DNA of 64,000 nucleotides. Source: Bacteroidota bacterium. Lineage in GTDB: Bacteria > Bacteroidota > Bacteroidia > Chitinophagales > Chitinophagaceae. The stretch spans positions 23,205-87,204 of the forward strand of contig JAGWUV010000012.1 of assembly GCA_028875875.1 (NCBI GenBank), given 5' to 3'. Position numbers and translations under genes: made by a program. Every line of letters starts with the position of its first letter. Within the stretch, counting starts at the first letter, position 1. Of the stretch, positions 52,398 to 61,405 are shown piece after piece. The notes under the pieces are model-generated. The model was not told the DNA's origin and did not search any database. It was given only the letters and a program-made list of their open reading frames with translations.

Positions 52398-52465
52398 TAT
52401 AATTTTTAAAATTTAAAAATAAGAAGATTCATACAACTTAACCCCATGTTGCCAGTCAGGTGATT

Positions 52466-53950
52466 CTATGCAATTGCATCATTTCGCCACTCATTGTTTA
52501 CCATTCTCCATATTTGTAACGGATTTTCATTTTTCAGTTCAACTGGCAACAAATGATCTGGCCAGTTTTGATAAGCAACAGGCCTTGCAAATCGTTTAAT
52601 AGCATCAGGGCCTACTGACGTAAACCTGCTATCGGTTGTTGCAGGGAAAGGACCGCCATGCTGCATGGCATAACATACTTCCACACCAGTGGGAACACCG
52701 TTCAAAACCATTCTTCCGCATAATGTTTTTAAATGTTCAATTAAGGCTTCATTATCCAGTATTTCCCTATCAGTGGCAATGATGCTTGATGTGATCTGAC
52801 CTTCCAGATGCCGGGCAACCTGCAATAGCTCATTGTTGTCTTTGCATTGTACGAGGAGTGAATACGGACCAAATATTTCCTGGTGCAGAAACGGGTTATT
52901 GATAAATACAGCTACATCCACTGTTGCAATGGTTGGCACTCCAAACGTTTCTTCATACACACCATCCCCTTCAACTATCAACGATACGTGCTTTTGCTGT
53001 AAGGCTGCTGCTTTCTTTTCATGAAATGCTTTTGCTATACCTGCATGTAACATTGGAGCTGGTTTTATTTGTACAATTTCATTTTTCAATTCGTGAATAA
53101 AATTATCCAAGCCACTTCCTTTGATACCAATCAGCAAGCCCGGATTGGTACAAAATTGTCCAACACTTGCGGTGATGGATTGTGCATATTGTTGGGCTAC
53201 GATCGTTGCATCGTGTTCAAGTTTTTCGGGAAAAAGAAAAACGGGGTTCACACTACCCATCTCAGCAAAAACAGGTATGGGTTCTTTGCGCTGATTGGCC
53301 CAGTCGAACAACTGTTTACCTCCTGAATATGATCCTGTAAAACCAACAGCTTTTATGGAAGGATGTGTTACCAACGCTTTTCCTGTTTCGAATGAGCTGC
53401 CATGGATGTGCTGAAAAACAGCATCGGGAAAGGCACATTTTTTTACTGCAGTTCGAATAACCTCAGCAACCTGCTGTGAAGTTTGTGCATGTGCAGGATG
53501 AGCTTTAACAATCACCGTGCAACCTGCTGCAAGAGCTGTTGCTGTATCTCCACCGGGGGTTGAATAAGCAAATGGAAAATTACTGGCACCAAAAACAACA
53601 ACAGGACCAAGTGGATGAAGCATTTTCCTGATATCCGGTTTAGGTGGATTCCGTTTATGATCAGCAGTATCAATACGAATCTCCAGCCAATCACCTTTTT
53701 CACATGCAACAGCATAACTGGTTAGTTGAAATAGTGTCCGCTTCATTTCAACCTGTAGCCTCGCTTCAGGCAAATGAGTTTCCGCAGAGGCAATTGCTAT
53801 CAGCGCATCGCTTCGTGCTTCTAATTCCAAAGCGATTTGTTGCAAGAGCTTTGCTCTGTCTGCTAAGGAAACTTTTTTAAATACGCGGAATGCTTCCATT
53901 GAATCTTTAACAACATCATCTATCTGCGCCAACGGTATATCAGGGAACAT
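52466..53950 (-). CDS. Aldehyde dehydrogenase, 2,5-dioxovalerate type
   Basis: 494 residues from the ATG at 53950 (MFPDIPLAQIDDVVKDS). It resembles the alpha-ketoglutaric semialdehyde dehydrogenase branch. It has FGASNFPFAYSTPGGDTATALAAGC with the catalytic Asn, the glutamate in PVFAEMGSVNPVFLFP, and the nucleophilic Cys in SVGQFCTNPGLL. It oxidises an aldehyde to an acid with NAD(P)+, often in sugar-acid or hydroxyproline breakdown. No such pathway neighbours are present here. Confidence 0.85.
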   Translation of the reverse strand: MFPDIPLAQIDDVVKDSMEAFRVFKKVSLADRAKLLQQIALELEARSDALIAIASAETHLPEARLQVEMKRTLFQLTSYAVACEKGDWLEIRIDTADHKRNPPKPDIRKMLHPLGPVVVFGASNFPFAYSTPGGDTATALAAGCTVIVKAHPAHAQTSQQVAEVIRTAVKKCAFPDAVFQHIHGSSFETGKALVTHPSIKAVGFTGSYSGGKQLFDWANQRKEPIPVFAEMGSVNPVFLFPEKLEHDATIVAQQYAQSITASVGQFCTNPGLLIGIKGSGLDNFIHELKNEIVQIKPAPMLHAGIAKAFHEKKAAALQQKHVSLIVEGDGVYEETFGVPTIATVDVAVFINNPFLHQEIFGPYSLLVQCKDNNELLQVARHLEGQITSSIIATDREILDNEALIEHLKTLCGRMVLNGVPTGVEVCYAMQHGGPFPATTDSRFTSVGPDAIKRFARPVAYQNWPDHLLPVELKNENPLQIWRMVNNEWRNDAIA

Positions 53951-54051
53951 AAAAAAGAATTTTATACACAAATTAAAAAGCAATTGCAGGGTAACCACAA
54001 TTGCTATATAAAGTTATTAAGAAGGAAAATCAGTTTGAATGGTCTGAGCGT

Positions 54052-54276
54052 TTATCTCAGGAAGGATATAAGCTTATCGATTAATGATGATGGTTCTTTC
54101 TTTTCATGTGTGGATATCACATCTTTTAACTGCTCTACTTGTCCGGCTGGAATCCAGTCAGCTAAGCCCTCATGCCAGATCATATCCGAATAATTAATTC
54201 CGTTGTTTTTTAAAAAGTCATAAGAGTATGGGCCTTTCACAAACTTCTGACTTTTCAGGACATAGATTTTTTCCAT
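54052..54276 (-). CDS. GYF_2 (DUF4339) domain protein
   Basis: 74 residues. The GYF_2 pattern is visible: IYVLKSQKFVKGPYSYDFL, then DMIWHEGLADWIPAGQVEQL. Such domains bind proline-rich or partner peptides; many Bacteroidota versions are fused to membrane proteins, while this one is free and ends with a short amphipathic helix (SSLIDKLISFLR). Partner unknown. Confidence 0.75.
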   Translation of the reverse strand: MEKIYVLKSQKFVKGPYSYDFLKNNGINYSDMIWHEGLADWIPAGQVEQLKDVISTHEKKEPSSLIDKLISFLR

Positions 54277-54331
54277 ATCATTGAGTCGAAAAATTACTCA
54301 AATTAGTTGTAATATGGGTAAAAATAGTATT

Positions 54332-55915
54332 CTATTTTAAAACTTCCATACTTTTTTCAATCATCCCGTCTTCTTTGTTAGCGATAAAATAAAATCCTTT
54401 GTTACCCCATATTTGCTCGGCAACGAGTTCTTTTACCTGTTTCACAATTTCCTTTTTATACAGATCGTTCAATTCAATCTTTACAAAATCTTTCGCCAGT
54501 TCGGTATGCAGACGATTCCAGTCTGAATTGTTCAAGCTAAAGCTACTGTCAAATTGTGACATAGAACGGACATTGGCGAGGGAAGCTTTATTCTGCATAA
54601 AGTATTGAAAGGCAAACCTGTTCACCCCACCTCTCATATGCAGGCGTCCCAACAGGTACCCATTCACATTGGTATCTATGGCAACAAAATAATCAGGTGT
54701 GATTCCCCAACCGCCGTAAACAATATGCCCGGCAGGCGTTTTGAAAGCAGGACCTTTTGATTTGGAAGAATCAAGCTTTTCTAACTCCCCGTCATGAAAA
54801 CGGTCAATTAGTTCTTCCTCATATTTTTCTTTACCGTGATTATAAGGCTTTTGAATATTTCTACCCAATGGTGTATAATATCTTGCAACAGTCAGTCGTA
54901 CCGCGCCACCATTGCTAAGCCTGAATTGTTGCTGCACCAGCCCTTTTCCAAAAGTTCTCCGCCCGATGATGGTAGCCCTGTCCCAATCCTGCAATGCACC
55001 GGTGAGTACTTCACTTGCGGAAGCAGAGGTTTCATCTACAAGCACCACCAACTTACCTTTTTCAAAAATGCCATCCTTCTTACAGCGATATTCCATTTTG
55101 GGCGATTTGCTTCCTTCTGTATAAACAATCAGCTTATCACCATCTAAAAATTCATCTGCGATTGCCGTGGCTTCGTTCATTAATCCACCACCATTTCCCC
55201 GCAGGTCTAAAATAAGTTTTTGCATACCCTGTTGCTGGAGTTTTTCCATCTGCTGCATAAACTCTTCGTAGGTTCTTTCTCCAAACTTATTAATCATGAG
55301 ATAGCCGGTTTGAGGAGCGATCATATAAGCTACTTCTACGGAAGGAACAGTTATCATGCCTCTTTTTACAACGATATTTTTCAGTTGGCCATCTCTTCTG
55401 ATGGTTAACTGTACCGGAGAACCAATAGGGCCACGTAATTGATTCTTGATATCTTCATACTTGAGCTTCTTACCTGCCAGCTGAATAGTATCATTGGCTT
55501 TAATGATCTGATCACCGGTTTTTAAACCAGCAGATTCAGCCGGGCCGCCGGCAATGATCCTTACAATATTGATCGTATCATTAAATACCTGGAATTCTAC
55601 TCCGATGCCTCCAAAGTTGCCCATCAGTTCTTCATCTACAGACTTTACATCTATCGGTGGAATGTACACAGAATGTGGATCTAAGTGTGAGAGAAGCTCA
55701 TCAATTGCCGCATCATTGATGCTATCTGTTTTAACAGGATCAACATATTTTTTATTGATCAATTCCAGCACTTCTTCTAAAGCAACATCTCTGCTTCCTT
55801 TTAAAAAGCCTGTACCCCCGGTTTCCGATTTCAACTGGTATCCAATCATCATTCCTGCCACCATCGTAACTGAAAATAGTAAAGGCAGCCACACTTGCAA
55901 TTTTTTACTTCCCAT
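54332..55915 (-). CDS. C-terminal processing peptidase, S41 family
   Basis: About 527 residues from the ATG at 55915 (MGSKKLQVWLPLLFSVTMVAGMM), giving an N-terminal signal anchor; a GTG at 55951 is less likely. The PDZ domain (GGIGVEFQVFNDTINIVRIIAGGPAESAGLKTGDQIIKAN) is followed by the S41 core with the Ser of VDETSASASEVLTGAL and the Lys of GRRTFGKGLVQQQF. It degrades or trims periplasmic proteins. A 36-base gap separates it from the opposite-strand sugar kinase. Confidence 0.9.
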   Translation of the reverse strand: MGSKKLQVWLPLLFSVTMVAGMMIGYQLKSETGGTGFLKGSRDVALEEVLELINKKYVDPVKTDSINDAAIDELLSHLDPHSVYIPPIDVKSVDEELMGNFGGIGVEFQVFNDTINIVRIIAGGPAESAGLKTGDQIIKANDTIQLAGKKLKYEDIKNQLRGPIGSPVQLTIRRDGQLKNIVVKRGMITVPSVEVAYMIAPQTGYLMINKFGERTYEEFMQQMEKLQQQGMQKLILDLRGNGGGLMNEATAIADEFLDGDKLIVYTEGSKSPKMEYRCKKDGIFEKGKLVVLVDETSASASEVLTGALQDWDRATIIGRRTFGKGLVQQQFRLSNGGAVRLTVARYYTPLGRNIQKPYNHGKEKYEEELIDRFHDGELEKLDSSKSKGPAFKTPAGHIVYGGWGITPDYFVAIDTNVNGYLLGRLHMRGGVNRFAFQYFMQNKASLANVRSMSQFDSSFSLNNSDWNRLHTELAKDFVKIELNDLYKKEIVKQVKELVAEQIWGNKGFYFIANKEDGMIEKSMEVLK

Positions 55916-56017
55916 AAAGGTCTCTTCTTTGTAACTTAATCTTTCAAACACGAATATCTATATTAATGTTGAATACCTTTAGCATAAAATATGGTAACGG
56001 CTTATAAATCTTACAGC

Positions 56018-56857
56018 ATGTCGATACAACTGATAGCAGATAGCGGAGCAACCAAATGTGAATGGTGCTTATTGAATAACGGTAAAAAGAAAACGATCTT
56101 AACACAAGGAATCAGTCCCTATTTCCTGAATAAAGATGAAATCATTCTTATTCTTCAAAAAGAATTACTCCCTAAACTCAGGCAGCTATCAATAGATGAA
56201 ATTCACTATTACGGAACAGGTTTGGGAAATCCGGATAATATAAAAATTATAAAGGCCGCTTTAAAAAAAGTTTTTCCCGGGGCTTCAATTGAAGCCAATA
56301 CAGATTTGCTGGCTGCAGCCAGGGCTTTATGCGGGCATGATAAAGGAATTGCCTGTATTTTAGGCACGGGCTCCAACTCTTGCTACTACAACGGAAAAAA
56401 AATCGTGAAGAACAGCCCTGGATTGGGTTATATACTGGGTGATGAAGGCAGCGGAGCCTATTTGGGCAAGAAAGTAGTACAGCATTATTTGTATAAAACC
56501 TTTGATGAAGATCTCCGTGCCCGTTTCGATGCCCGTTTTACCACTACCGAAATGGAAATTTTGGAGAATGTGTATAAGAAACCACTTGCTAACCGTTACT
56601 TAGCTTCATTTGCTATTTTTCTTGCAGAAAACCGCGGTCATTACATGGTAGAAAATATCGTTGAAGACGGCCTGAATGACTTTTTTTTCAATCACCTCAA
56701 CAAATACAGGGAAAGTTGGATTTATCCCATTAACTTTATAGGCAGTATCGCTTACGGATTTAGCGATATTTTGCGGGAAATAGGTCAAAGCTATGAGCTT
56801 GAAATCGGCAATATCCTGCAAAAACCCATGGATGGTTTGGTTGCATATCACCTATAA
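56018..56857 (+). CDS. BadF/BadG-type N-acetylglucosamine kinase
   Basis: About 279 residues from the ATG at 56018 (MSIQLIADSGATKCEWCLL). The ASKHA fold is seen in phosphate-1 IADSGATKCEW, NTDLLAAARALCG, the phosphate-2 region CILGTGSNSCYYNGKKIV and the adenosine part ILGDEGSGAYLGKKVV. It phosphorylates amino sugars such as GlcNAc. murQ begins 10 bases later, so the pair probably serves recycling of wall-derived MurNAc and GlcNAc. Confidence 0.82.
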   Translation: MSIQLIADSGATKCEWCLLNNGKKKTILTQGISPYFLNKDEIILILQKELLPKLRQLSIDEIHYYGTGLGNPDNIKIIKAALKKVFPGASIEANTDLLAAARALCGHDKGIACILGTGSNSCYYNGKKIVKNSPGLGYILGDEGSGAYLGKKVVQHYLYKTFDEDLRARFDARFTTTEMEILENVYKKPLANRYLASFAIFLAENRGHYMVENIVEDGLNDFFFNHLNKYRESWIYPINFIGSIAYGFSDILREIGQSYELEIGNILQKPMDGLVAYHL

Positions 56858-56867
56858 GTTAGCGCTC

Positions 56868-57698
56868 ATGAGCTCATTCGTAAAAGTTACTGAACAGCCT
56901 TCGCCCTACAGGAACCTGGAGAAGATGTCTGTTGAAGATATTCTTGCCAATATTAACAAAGAAGATAAAACAGTGCCTCAAGCTGTTGAAAAAGCGATTC
57001 CCGCCATTGGAAAACTGGCTTCAGCTATTTCAGATAAAATGCTGGCAGGTGGTAGGCTATTTTATATTGGTGCTGGTACAAGTGGCCGTCTGGGTATTCT
57101 TGATGCGAGTGAATGCCCTCCTACTTTTGGAGTACCTTATGGCTTGGTAATTGGCATTATTGCAGGTGGTGAAAAGGCCATTACGCAAGCTGTAGAATTT
57201 GCGGAGGATAGTACGGAAGATGGCTGGGCCGATCTTGAAAAACATTTTGTAAGCGATAAGGATGTGGTGGTAGGACTGGCCGCTAGCGGTACAACACCTT
57301 ATGTGATCAGTGCCCTAAACGAATGCCGGAAAAGAGGTATAACCACAGGAAGTATATCCTGTAATCCTAACTCTCCCATCAGCGAGGCTGCCGACTTCCC
57401 CGTAGAGGTTGTGGTTGGTCCTGAGTTTGTAACAGGCAGTACTCGCATGAAAAGTGGTACGGCCCAAAAACTGGTACTGAATATGATCTCCACTACAGTA
57501 ATGATTCAACTCGGACGTGTGGAAGATAATAAAATGGTAAATATGCAGTTAACCAATACAAAATTGGTAGACCGTGGCGTGAAAATGGTAATGGATAAAT
57601 TAAATTTGCATGATTACACTACTGCCAAAAACTTATTAATGAAATATGGTAGTGTAAAAAAAGCAGTAGATGCTGCCATAACTGATACACATGCATGA
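56868..57698 (+). CDS. murQ: N-acetylmuramic acid 6-phosphate etherase
   Basis: 276 residues from the ATG at 56868 (MSSFVKVTEQPSPYRNLEKM). MurQ removes lactate from MurNAc-6-P to give GlcNAc-6-P. The SIS-domain phosphate loop GGRLFYIGAGTSGRLGILDASECPPTFG, VVGLAASGTTPYVISALN and the late TGSTRMKSGTAQKLVLNMIST match the family closely. It is coupled to the sugar kinase upstream, and its stop overlaps the start of the next gene. Confidence 0.93.
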   Translation: MSSFVKVTEQPSPYRNLEKMSVEDILANINKEDKTVPQAVEKAIPAIGKLASAISDKMLAGGRLFYIGAGTSGRLGILDASECPPTFGVPYGLVIGIIAGGEKAITQAVEFAEDSTEDGWADLEKHFVSDKDVVVGLAASGTTPYVISALNECRKRGITTGSISCNPNSPISEAADFPVEVVVGPEFVTGSTRMKSGTAQKLVLNMISTTVMIQLGRVEDNKMVNMQLTNTKLVDRGVKMVMDKLNLHDYTTAKNLLMKYGSVKKAVDAAITDTHA

Positions 57699-58254
57699 AT
57701 TAGAACCGTTTTATAACTGGCGACATATTTACGTTTCAGAAGAAGATAAACGCTCCCCTTTTTATGGGAGAATCTACAGTGAGTTTGAATTTACTCAAAC
57801 AGTTTACAACTATTATATACACCCGCAGTGGGATGATTTTGGCAGTCGTACATTATACCTTAAGATCATCTACGCAGACTACGATTTGAATTTTGCTATT
57901 ATTGAAATGATCGGTGAATGGAATGATGCCATAGAAAACGATATTATGGAACTGAAACGTGAAGTGATGGATAAACTCTATGCCCAAAGCATTACCAAAT
58001 ACATTCTCATCACGGAGAATATCCTGAACTTTCACAGTGGCGATAAAGATTATTACGAGGAATGGTTTGAAGAGGTAACCGATGAAAAAGGATGGATCGT
58101 AGCACTGAACATGCCCGAACAAACGCAATATGATTTCAGGAAAAAGAAATTACACTATTTCATCGAACTGATGGAACTACCTGAATGGCGTGTGTACAAA
58201 CCTTATCATCTTTTCAAAAAAATTGACGAACAATTAAGTAAACGGCTTGATTAA
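57691..58254 (+). CDS. Hypothetical protein overlapping murQ
   Basis: 187 residues; the ATG overlaps the murQ stop by 8 bases, so it is translated from the same mRNA. Aromatic-rich start (LEPFYNWRHIYVSEEDKRSPFYG) and helical middle (DAIENDIMELKREVMDKLYAQSITKYI). It looks like a conserved Bacteroidota protein but I cannot name a family. Position suggests a link with wall-sugar recycling. Confidence 0.65.
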   Translation: MHELEPFYNWRHIYVSEEDKRSPFYGRIYSEFEFTQTVYNYYIHPQWDDFGSRTLYLKIIYADYDLNFAIIEMIGEWNDAIENDIMELKREVMDKLYAQSITKYILITENILNFHSGDKDYYEEWFEEVTDEKGWIVALNMPEQTQYDFRKKKLHYFIELMELPEWRVYKPYHLFKKIDEQLSKRLD

Positions 58255-58320
58255 GAGTATACTTCTTCATACATCATCCGCTCATCCACTTATAACCCAT
58301 TATTGATAACTTATCTTTCC

Positions 58321-58551
58321 TCATTTCATAGTTACCTGTATAATTTTCACCGGGCAAACTTTGGCTGCATCAAGGTTGGCCTGCAATTCATGATCAGCCA
58401 CTTTAACGGTCCAGAAGCCCTTTTTCTCTTTCGCACCTATCAACACGCTTTTCCCGTCTTTCTTACTCATTCGCCAACGCTCCGGAGCCTGTTCTACACA
58501 ATAATTACAGCCTATACATTTATCTCTCTGCTGTGTAATGGTCACACTCAT
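58321..58551 (-). CDS. Small 4Fe-4S ferredoxin
   Basis: 76 residues. Cluster ligands: CIGCNYCVEQAP (C-x2-C-x2-C) and a distant CPVKII. The start overlaps the U32 gene stop as ATGA. U32 proteins of the TrhP/YegQ type carry out oxygen-independent hydroxylation of RNA and need electrons, so this ferredoxin is the natural donor. That role is inferred from coupling. Confidence 0.85.
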   Translation of the reverse strand: MSVTITQQRDKCIGCNYCVEQAPERWRMSKKDGKSVLIGAKEKKGFWTVKVADHELQANLDAAKVCPVKIIQVTMK

Positions 58552-59804
58552 GCCACCACCTCCTCTGCTGCCACAATCTTATACAATTTATCCGATTTCC
58601 TGATAGGCACATCCAAAGGAAAAGCACAAAGGTCTCCTTTAGCAGCCGTAGTTTTAGCACCTTCTTCATTTACATGCAAGGATGCAACCACATGTTCTAT
58701 CACACCTGTTGTTGGGCCGATGATAGCGATCTTATCACCTACTTCCAGCGAATACGATTCAATCTCAAACTCTGCAATCTTTGACTTTGAAAAATAGCGA
58801 CTGCCTTTACCAAGGTATATTTTACGTGTCAAAGCCTTCGATCCTGCTGTATCCGTCCACTCTCCCAGCTCCTTGCCTAAATAATATCCACCCCAAAAAT
58901 CACGGTTATACACTTGCTGTAATTGCTCCTTCCATTCCTTTACTTTATTTTGAGTAAACATACCTTCGTAATAAAGATCAATAGCTTCCCTGTAACACTG
59001 GGTAACCGTTTTTACATAATCGGCAGATTTGCCCCTGCCTTCTATCTTCAATACATTAACACCTGCTGCGATCAGTTCATTTAAAAAATCAATAGTACAA
59101 AGGTCTTTGGGCGACATGATGTATTCATTATCTAACTCCAATTCATGACCATCTTCTATATCAATCACCTTGTATTTTCTTCTGCAATTCTGCACACACG
59201 CACCCCTGTTGGCCGAAGCATTATGAGTATGCAAGCTCAAATAACATTTCCCGGAAACTGCCATACACAAGGATCCATGTGCAAACACTTCTATCTGCAC
59301 CAACTTACCCGAAGGCCCCTTGATCTGCTGCTTTTTAATGGCATCGGAAATACCCTTGATCTGCCGAATACTCAATTCTCTCGACAAAACCATCACATCA
59401 GCAAACCTTGCATAAAATTCAACCGTATCAACGTTAGTGATATTCAACTGGGTGGATATATGCACTTCCATCTTTTGTTTATTGGCATAAGCAATCACCG
59501 CCTGGTCTGCTGCTATAACGGCATCAATGCCCACCTGCTTTGCTGAATTAATGATCAGCTTCATCAATGCAAGATCATGATCATACACAATGGTGTTAAG
59601 GGTAAGATAGGTTTTAACATGATGCGCCTTACACCGTGTAGCGATCTCTTTCAGGTCATGTACCGTAAAATTTACACTCGAACGGGAACGCATGTTCAAC
59701 TGCTCAACACCAAAATAAATACTGTCTGCACCGGCCTGAATTGCCGCAGCCAGAGAATCAAAATTTCCGGCAGGAGCCATTAGCTCCACTTTTGGAAAAG
59801 ACAT
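58548..59804 (-). CDS. U32 family protein, TrhP/YegQ-like tRNA hydroxylation
   Basis: 418 residues. Family features are VELMAPAGNFDSLAAAIQAGADSIYFG, the S-x-Q-x-N segment HISTQLNITN, and the Cys cluster SGKCYLSLHTHNASANRGACVQNCRRKY with four cysteines for an Fe-S cluster or metal. The C-terminal domain (VGDKIAIIGPTTGVIEHVV) is a beta-barrel type. Enzymes of this type hydroxylate U34 of tRNA or other RNA positions. It is coupled by ATGA to the ferredoxin gene. Confidence 0.85.
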   Translation of the reverse strand: MSFPKVELMAPAGNFDSLAAAIQAGADSIYFGVEQLNMRSRSSVNFTVHDLKEIATRCKAHHVKTYLTLNTIVYDHDLALMKLIINSAKQVGIDAVIAADQAVIAYANKQKMEVHISTQLNITNVDTVEFYARFADVMVLSRELSIRQIKGISDAIKKQQIKGPSGKLVQIEVFAHGSLCMAVSGKCYLSLHTHNASANRGACVQNCRRKYKVIDIEDGHELELDNEYIMSPKDLCTIDFLNELIAAGVNVLKIEGRGKSADYVKTVTQCYREAIDLYYEGMFTQNKVKEWKEQLQQVYNRDFWGGYYLGKELGEWTDTAGSKALTRKIYLGKGSRYFSKSKIAEFEIESYSLEVGDKIAIIGPTTGVIEHVVASLHVNEEGAKTTAAKGDLCAFPLDVPIRKSDKLYKIVAAEEVVA

Positions 59805-59900
59805 ACTTGCATTGTTTACAGCAAAAATATTTCCGACTCACCCGCTGAAATATGAGATATATCAGTTTTTGCTACGAGGTTTATCTTATTAACCAGCAAG

Positions 59901-59945
59901 TGCTTTTCATGGCATCGCCTGTTGTGTCACTCCCTTGTACGTTTT
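59901..59945 (+). repeat. Dispersed intergenic repeat, copy C
   Basis: TGCTTTTCATGGCATCGCCTGTTGTGTC followed by ACTCCCTTGTACGTTTTG. Nearly the same as copy B for the first 30 bases. It lies between the U32 and TPR genes. Confidence 0.65.
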
Positions 59946-59965
59946 GTTTTCATGGCAGCAAAACC

Positions 59966-60277
59966 TTAGTACACCAGGTCTTCGTAAGCAGATTGTAGTT
60001 CATTGTATGCATGCTGGTCTTTAGCCGCTTTGGCAGCTTGCATCCCTTTTTCATACCAGGCAATGGCAGCATCGGTTTGACCGGAACGTTCCAGAAGTTT
60101 GGCAAGATGATAGTAAGAGCCGATGTAATCAGGAGATTCAGTGAGTATTTGTTCAAATAATTGCCGGGCATCGGCATCATTCCCTATTTTAATAAACTCT
60201 AATGCTAAAGCATGACGAAGAAAATTATCTTTCGGATTAGTTTTCAAAAATTCCTGAATGCGTTCTATCCTGTCCAT
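59966..60277 (-). CDS. Small TPR protein
   Basis: 103 residues with two to three tetratricopeptide units: FLRHALALEFIKIGNDADARQLFEQILTESPDYIGSYYHLAKLLERSG and AIAWYEKGMQAAKAAKDQHAYNELQSAYEDLVY. No signal peptide, so cytoplasmic scaffold or chaperone role. It lies between two copies of the dispersed repeat. Confidence 0.75.
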   Translation of the reverse strand: MDRIERIQEFLKTNPKDNFLRHALALEFIKIGNDADARQLFEQILTESPDYIGSYYHLAKLLERSGQTDAAIAWYEKGMQAAKAAKDQHAYNELQSAYEDLVY

Positions 60278-60312
60278 GCCTCAAAGATAAAAGGATTTTC
60301 AGCTGCTCAATG

Positions 60313-60366
60313 CTCCGAACCCCAAAGTGCTTGCGACGCAACAGCCGATGCCATGAAAAGCCGGAG
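60313..60366 (-). repeat. Dispersed intergenic repeat, copy D (inverted)
   Basis: Read on the minus strand: CTTTTCATGGCATCGGCTGTTG, then CGTCGCAAGCACTTTGGGGTTCGG. It shares the core of copies B and C and is flanked by short CTCCG/CGGAG arms. Confidence 0.6.
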
Positions 60367-60496
60367 TTGGTATCCAAATCTTGTAAATGCCAAGCCTAAG
60401 ATTAACCTTTCTTTGCACAACAAGGTGAATTAGCTGCACGTTCTTTGTGTAGTTTTCAACATGCACGCTCCATCCGCAGCATTGAATTAAGTTTGT

Positions 60497-61381
60497 ATGC
60501 AGAACTCACTACACATGGAAGCCACTTTTGAAAGAAACAAAAATCTGAAAGCTTCTGCTTATACCTTAGGCATTTGCGGAGCATTGTTTTTTTTGTTCTT
60601 CTTTTTGCAGTGGTCACTTCCGCAGATTCCGCCTCCTCCCGCCGATGAAGGCATTGAAGTGAATTTGGGCAACAGTGAAACCGGGCTGGGTGATATAGCG
60701 CCACAAAGTCCGGGTGATCCTTCTGCTGCTCAGCAGGATAATGCAGCTCCGGCTCAGCAGGTAAACCAACAACAGGCACCCAATATACAGGGAGATGTGA
60801 ATGCGGATGAAGATGCCCCTGTTGTAAATAACACAAAGCCGGTGCCCGTTACCAAGCCAGTTACCAATCCTAATATTCCACATAAAAAGATACACGCTTC
60901 TACTATTAGTAATCCAACACCAGCGCCGCCCAAACCCAAAGCCGTTTTCAAAGGCGGAACAAGCACTACGTCAAGCGGAAATGGTGCGGATAGTTATAAC
61001 AATGTTCGCAACCAGGGTATTGTCGGTGGCCAAGGCGACCAGGGAAATCCAAACGGTAATCCAAACAGTGATAGTTATACAGGTAACGCCGCACACGGTA
61101 ATAGTGGCGTAAGTATACGGAATGGATTAGCCGGAAGGTATTTTACCAAACTCCCATCTTTTGAAGATGATTTCAACGAGCCGGCTAAAGTGGCTGTTGA
61201 TATTACGGTTGACCAGGCCGGTAATGTGGTGCAGGCTTACATTAATCCAAGAGGAACCACTACTACTAACCCCAATATCAGGGCCATAGCCATTCGCAAG
61301 GCTAAACAATTAAAATTGAATGCCGGAAAAGACGATACACAAAACGGAACGATTGTATTTGATTTTAAACTGCGAGGATAA
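60497..61381 (+). CDS. TonB-like energy transducer
   Basis: 294 residues, or 288 from the second Met (MEATFERNKNLKAS). A single N-terminal membrane anchor (GICGALFFLFFFLQW) is followed by a long Pro/Gln/Asn/Gly-rich periplasmic linker. The C-terminal domain (AVDITVDQAGNVVQAYINPRGTTT, AIAIRKAKQLKLNAG, GTIVFDFKLRG) resembles TonB C-termini. It would couple the proton gradient to outer-membrane receptors. It is followed by folC, as often in Bacteroidota; an exbB/exbD pair is not in this window. Confidence 0.75.
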   Translation: MQNSLHMEATFERNKNLKASAYTLGICGALFFLFFFLQWSLPQIPPPPADEGIEVNLGNSETGLGDIAPQSPGDPSAAQQDNAAPAQQVNQQQAPNIQGDVNADEDAPVVNNTKPVPVTKPVTNPNIPHKKIHASTISNPTPAPPKPKAVFKGGTSTTSSGNGADSYNNVRNQGIVGGQGDQGNPNGNPNSDSYTGNAAHGNSGVSIRNGLAGRYFTKLPSFEDDFNEPAKVAVDITVDQAGNVVQAYINPRGTTTTNPNIRAIAIRKAKQLKLNAGKDDTQNGTIVFDFKLRG

Positions 61382-61405
61382 TTATGTTGCATCTTTGCAG
61401 CAGTT

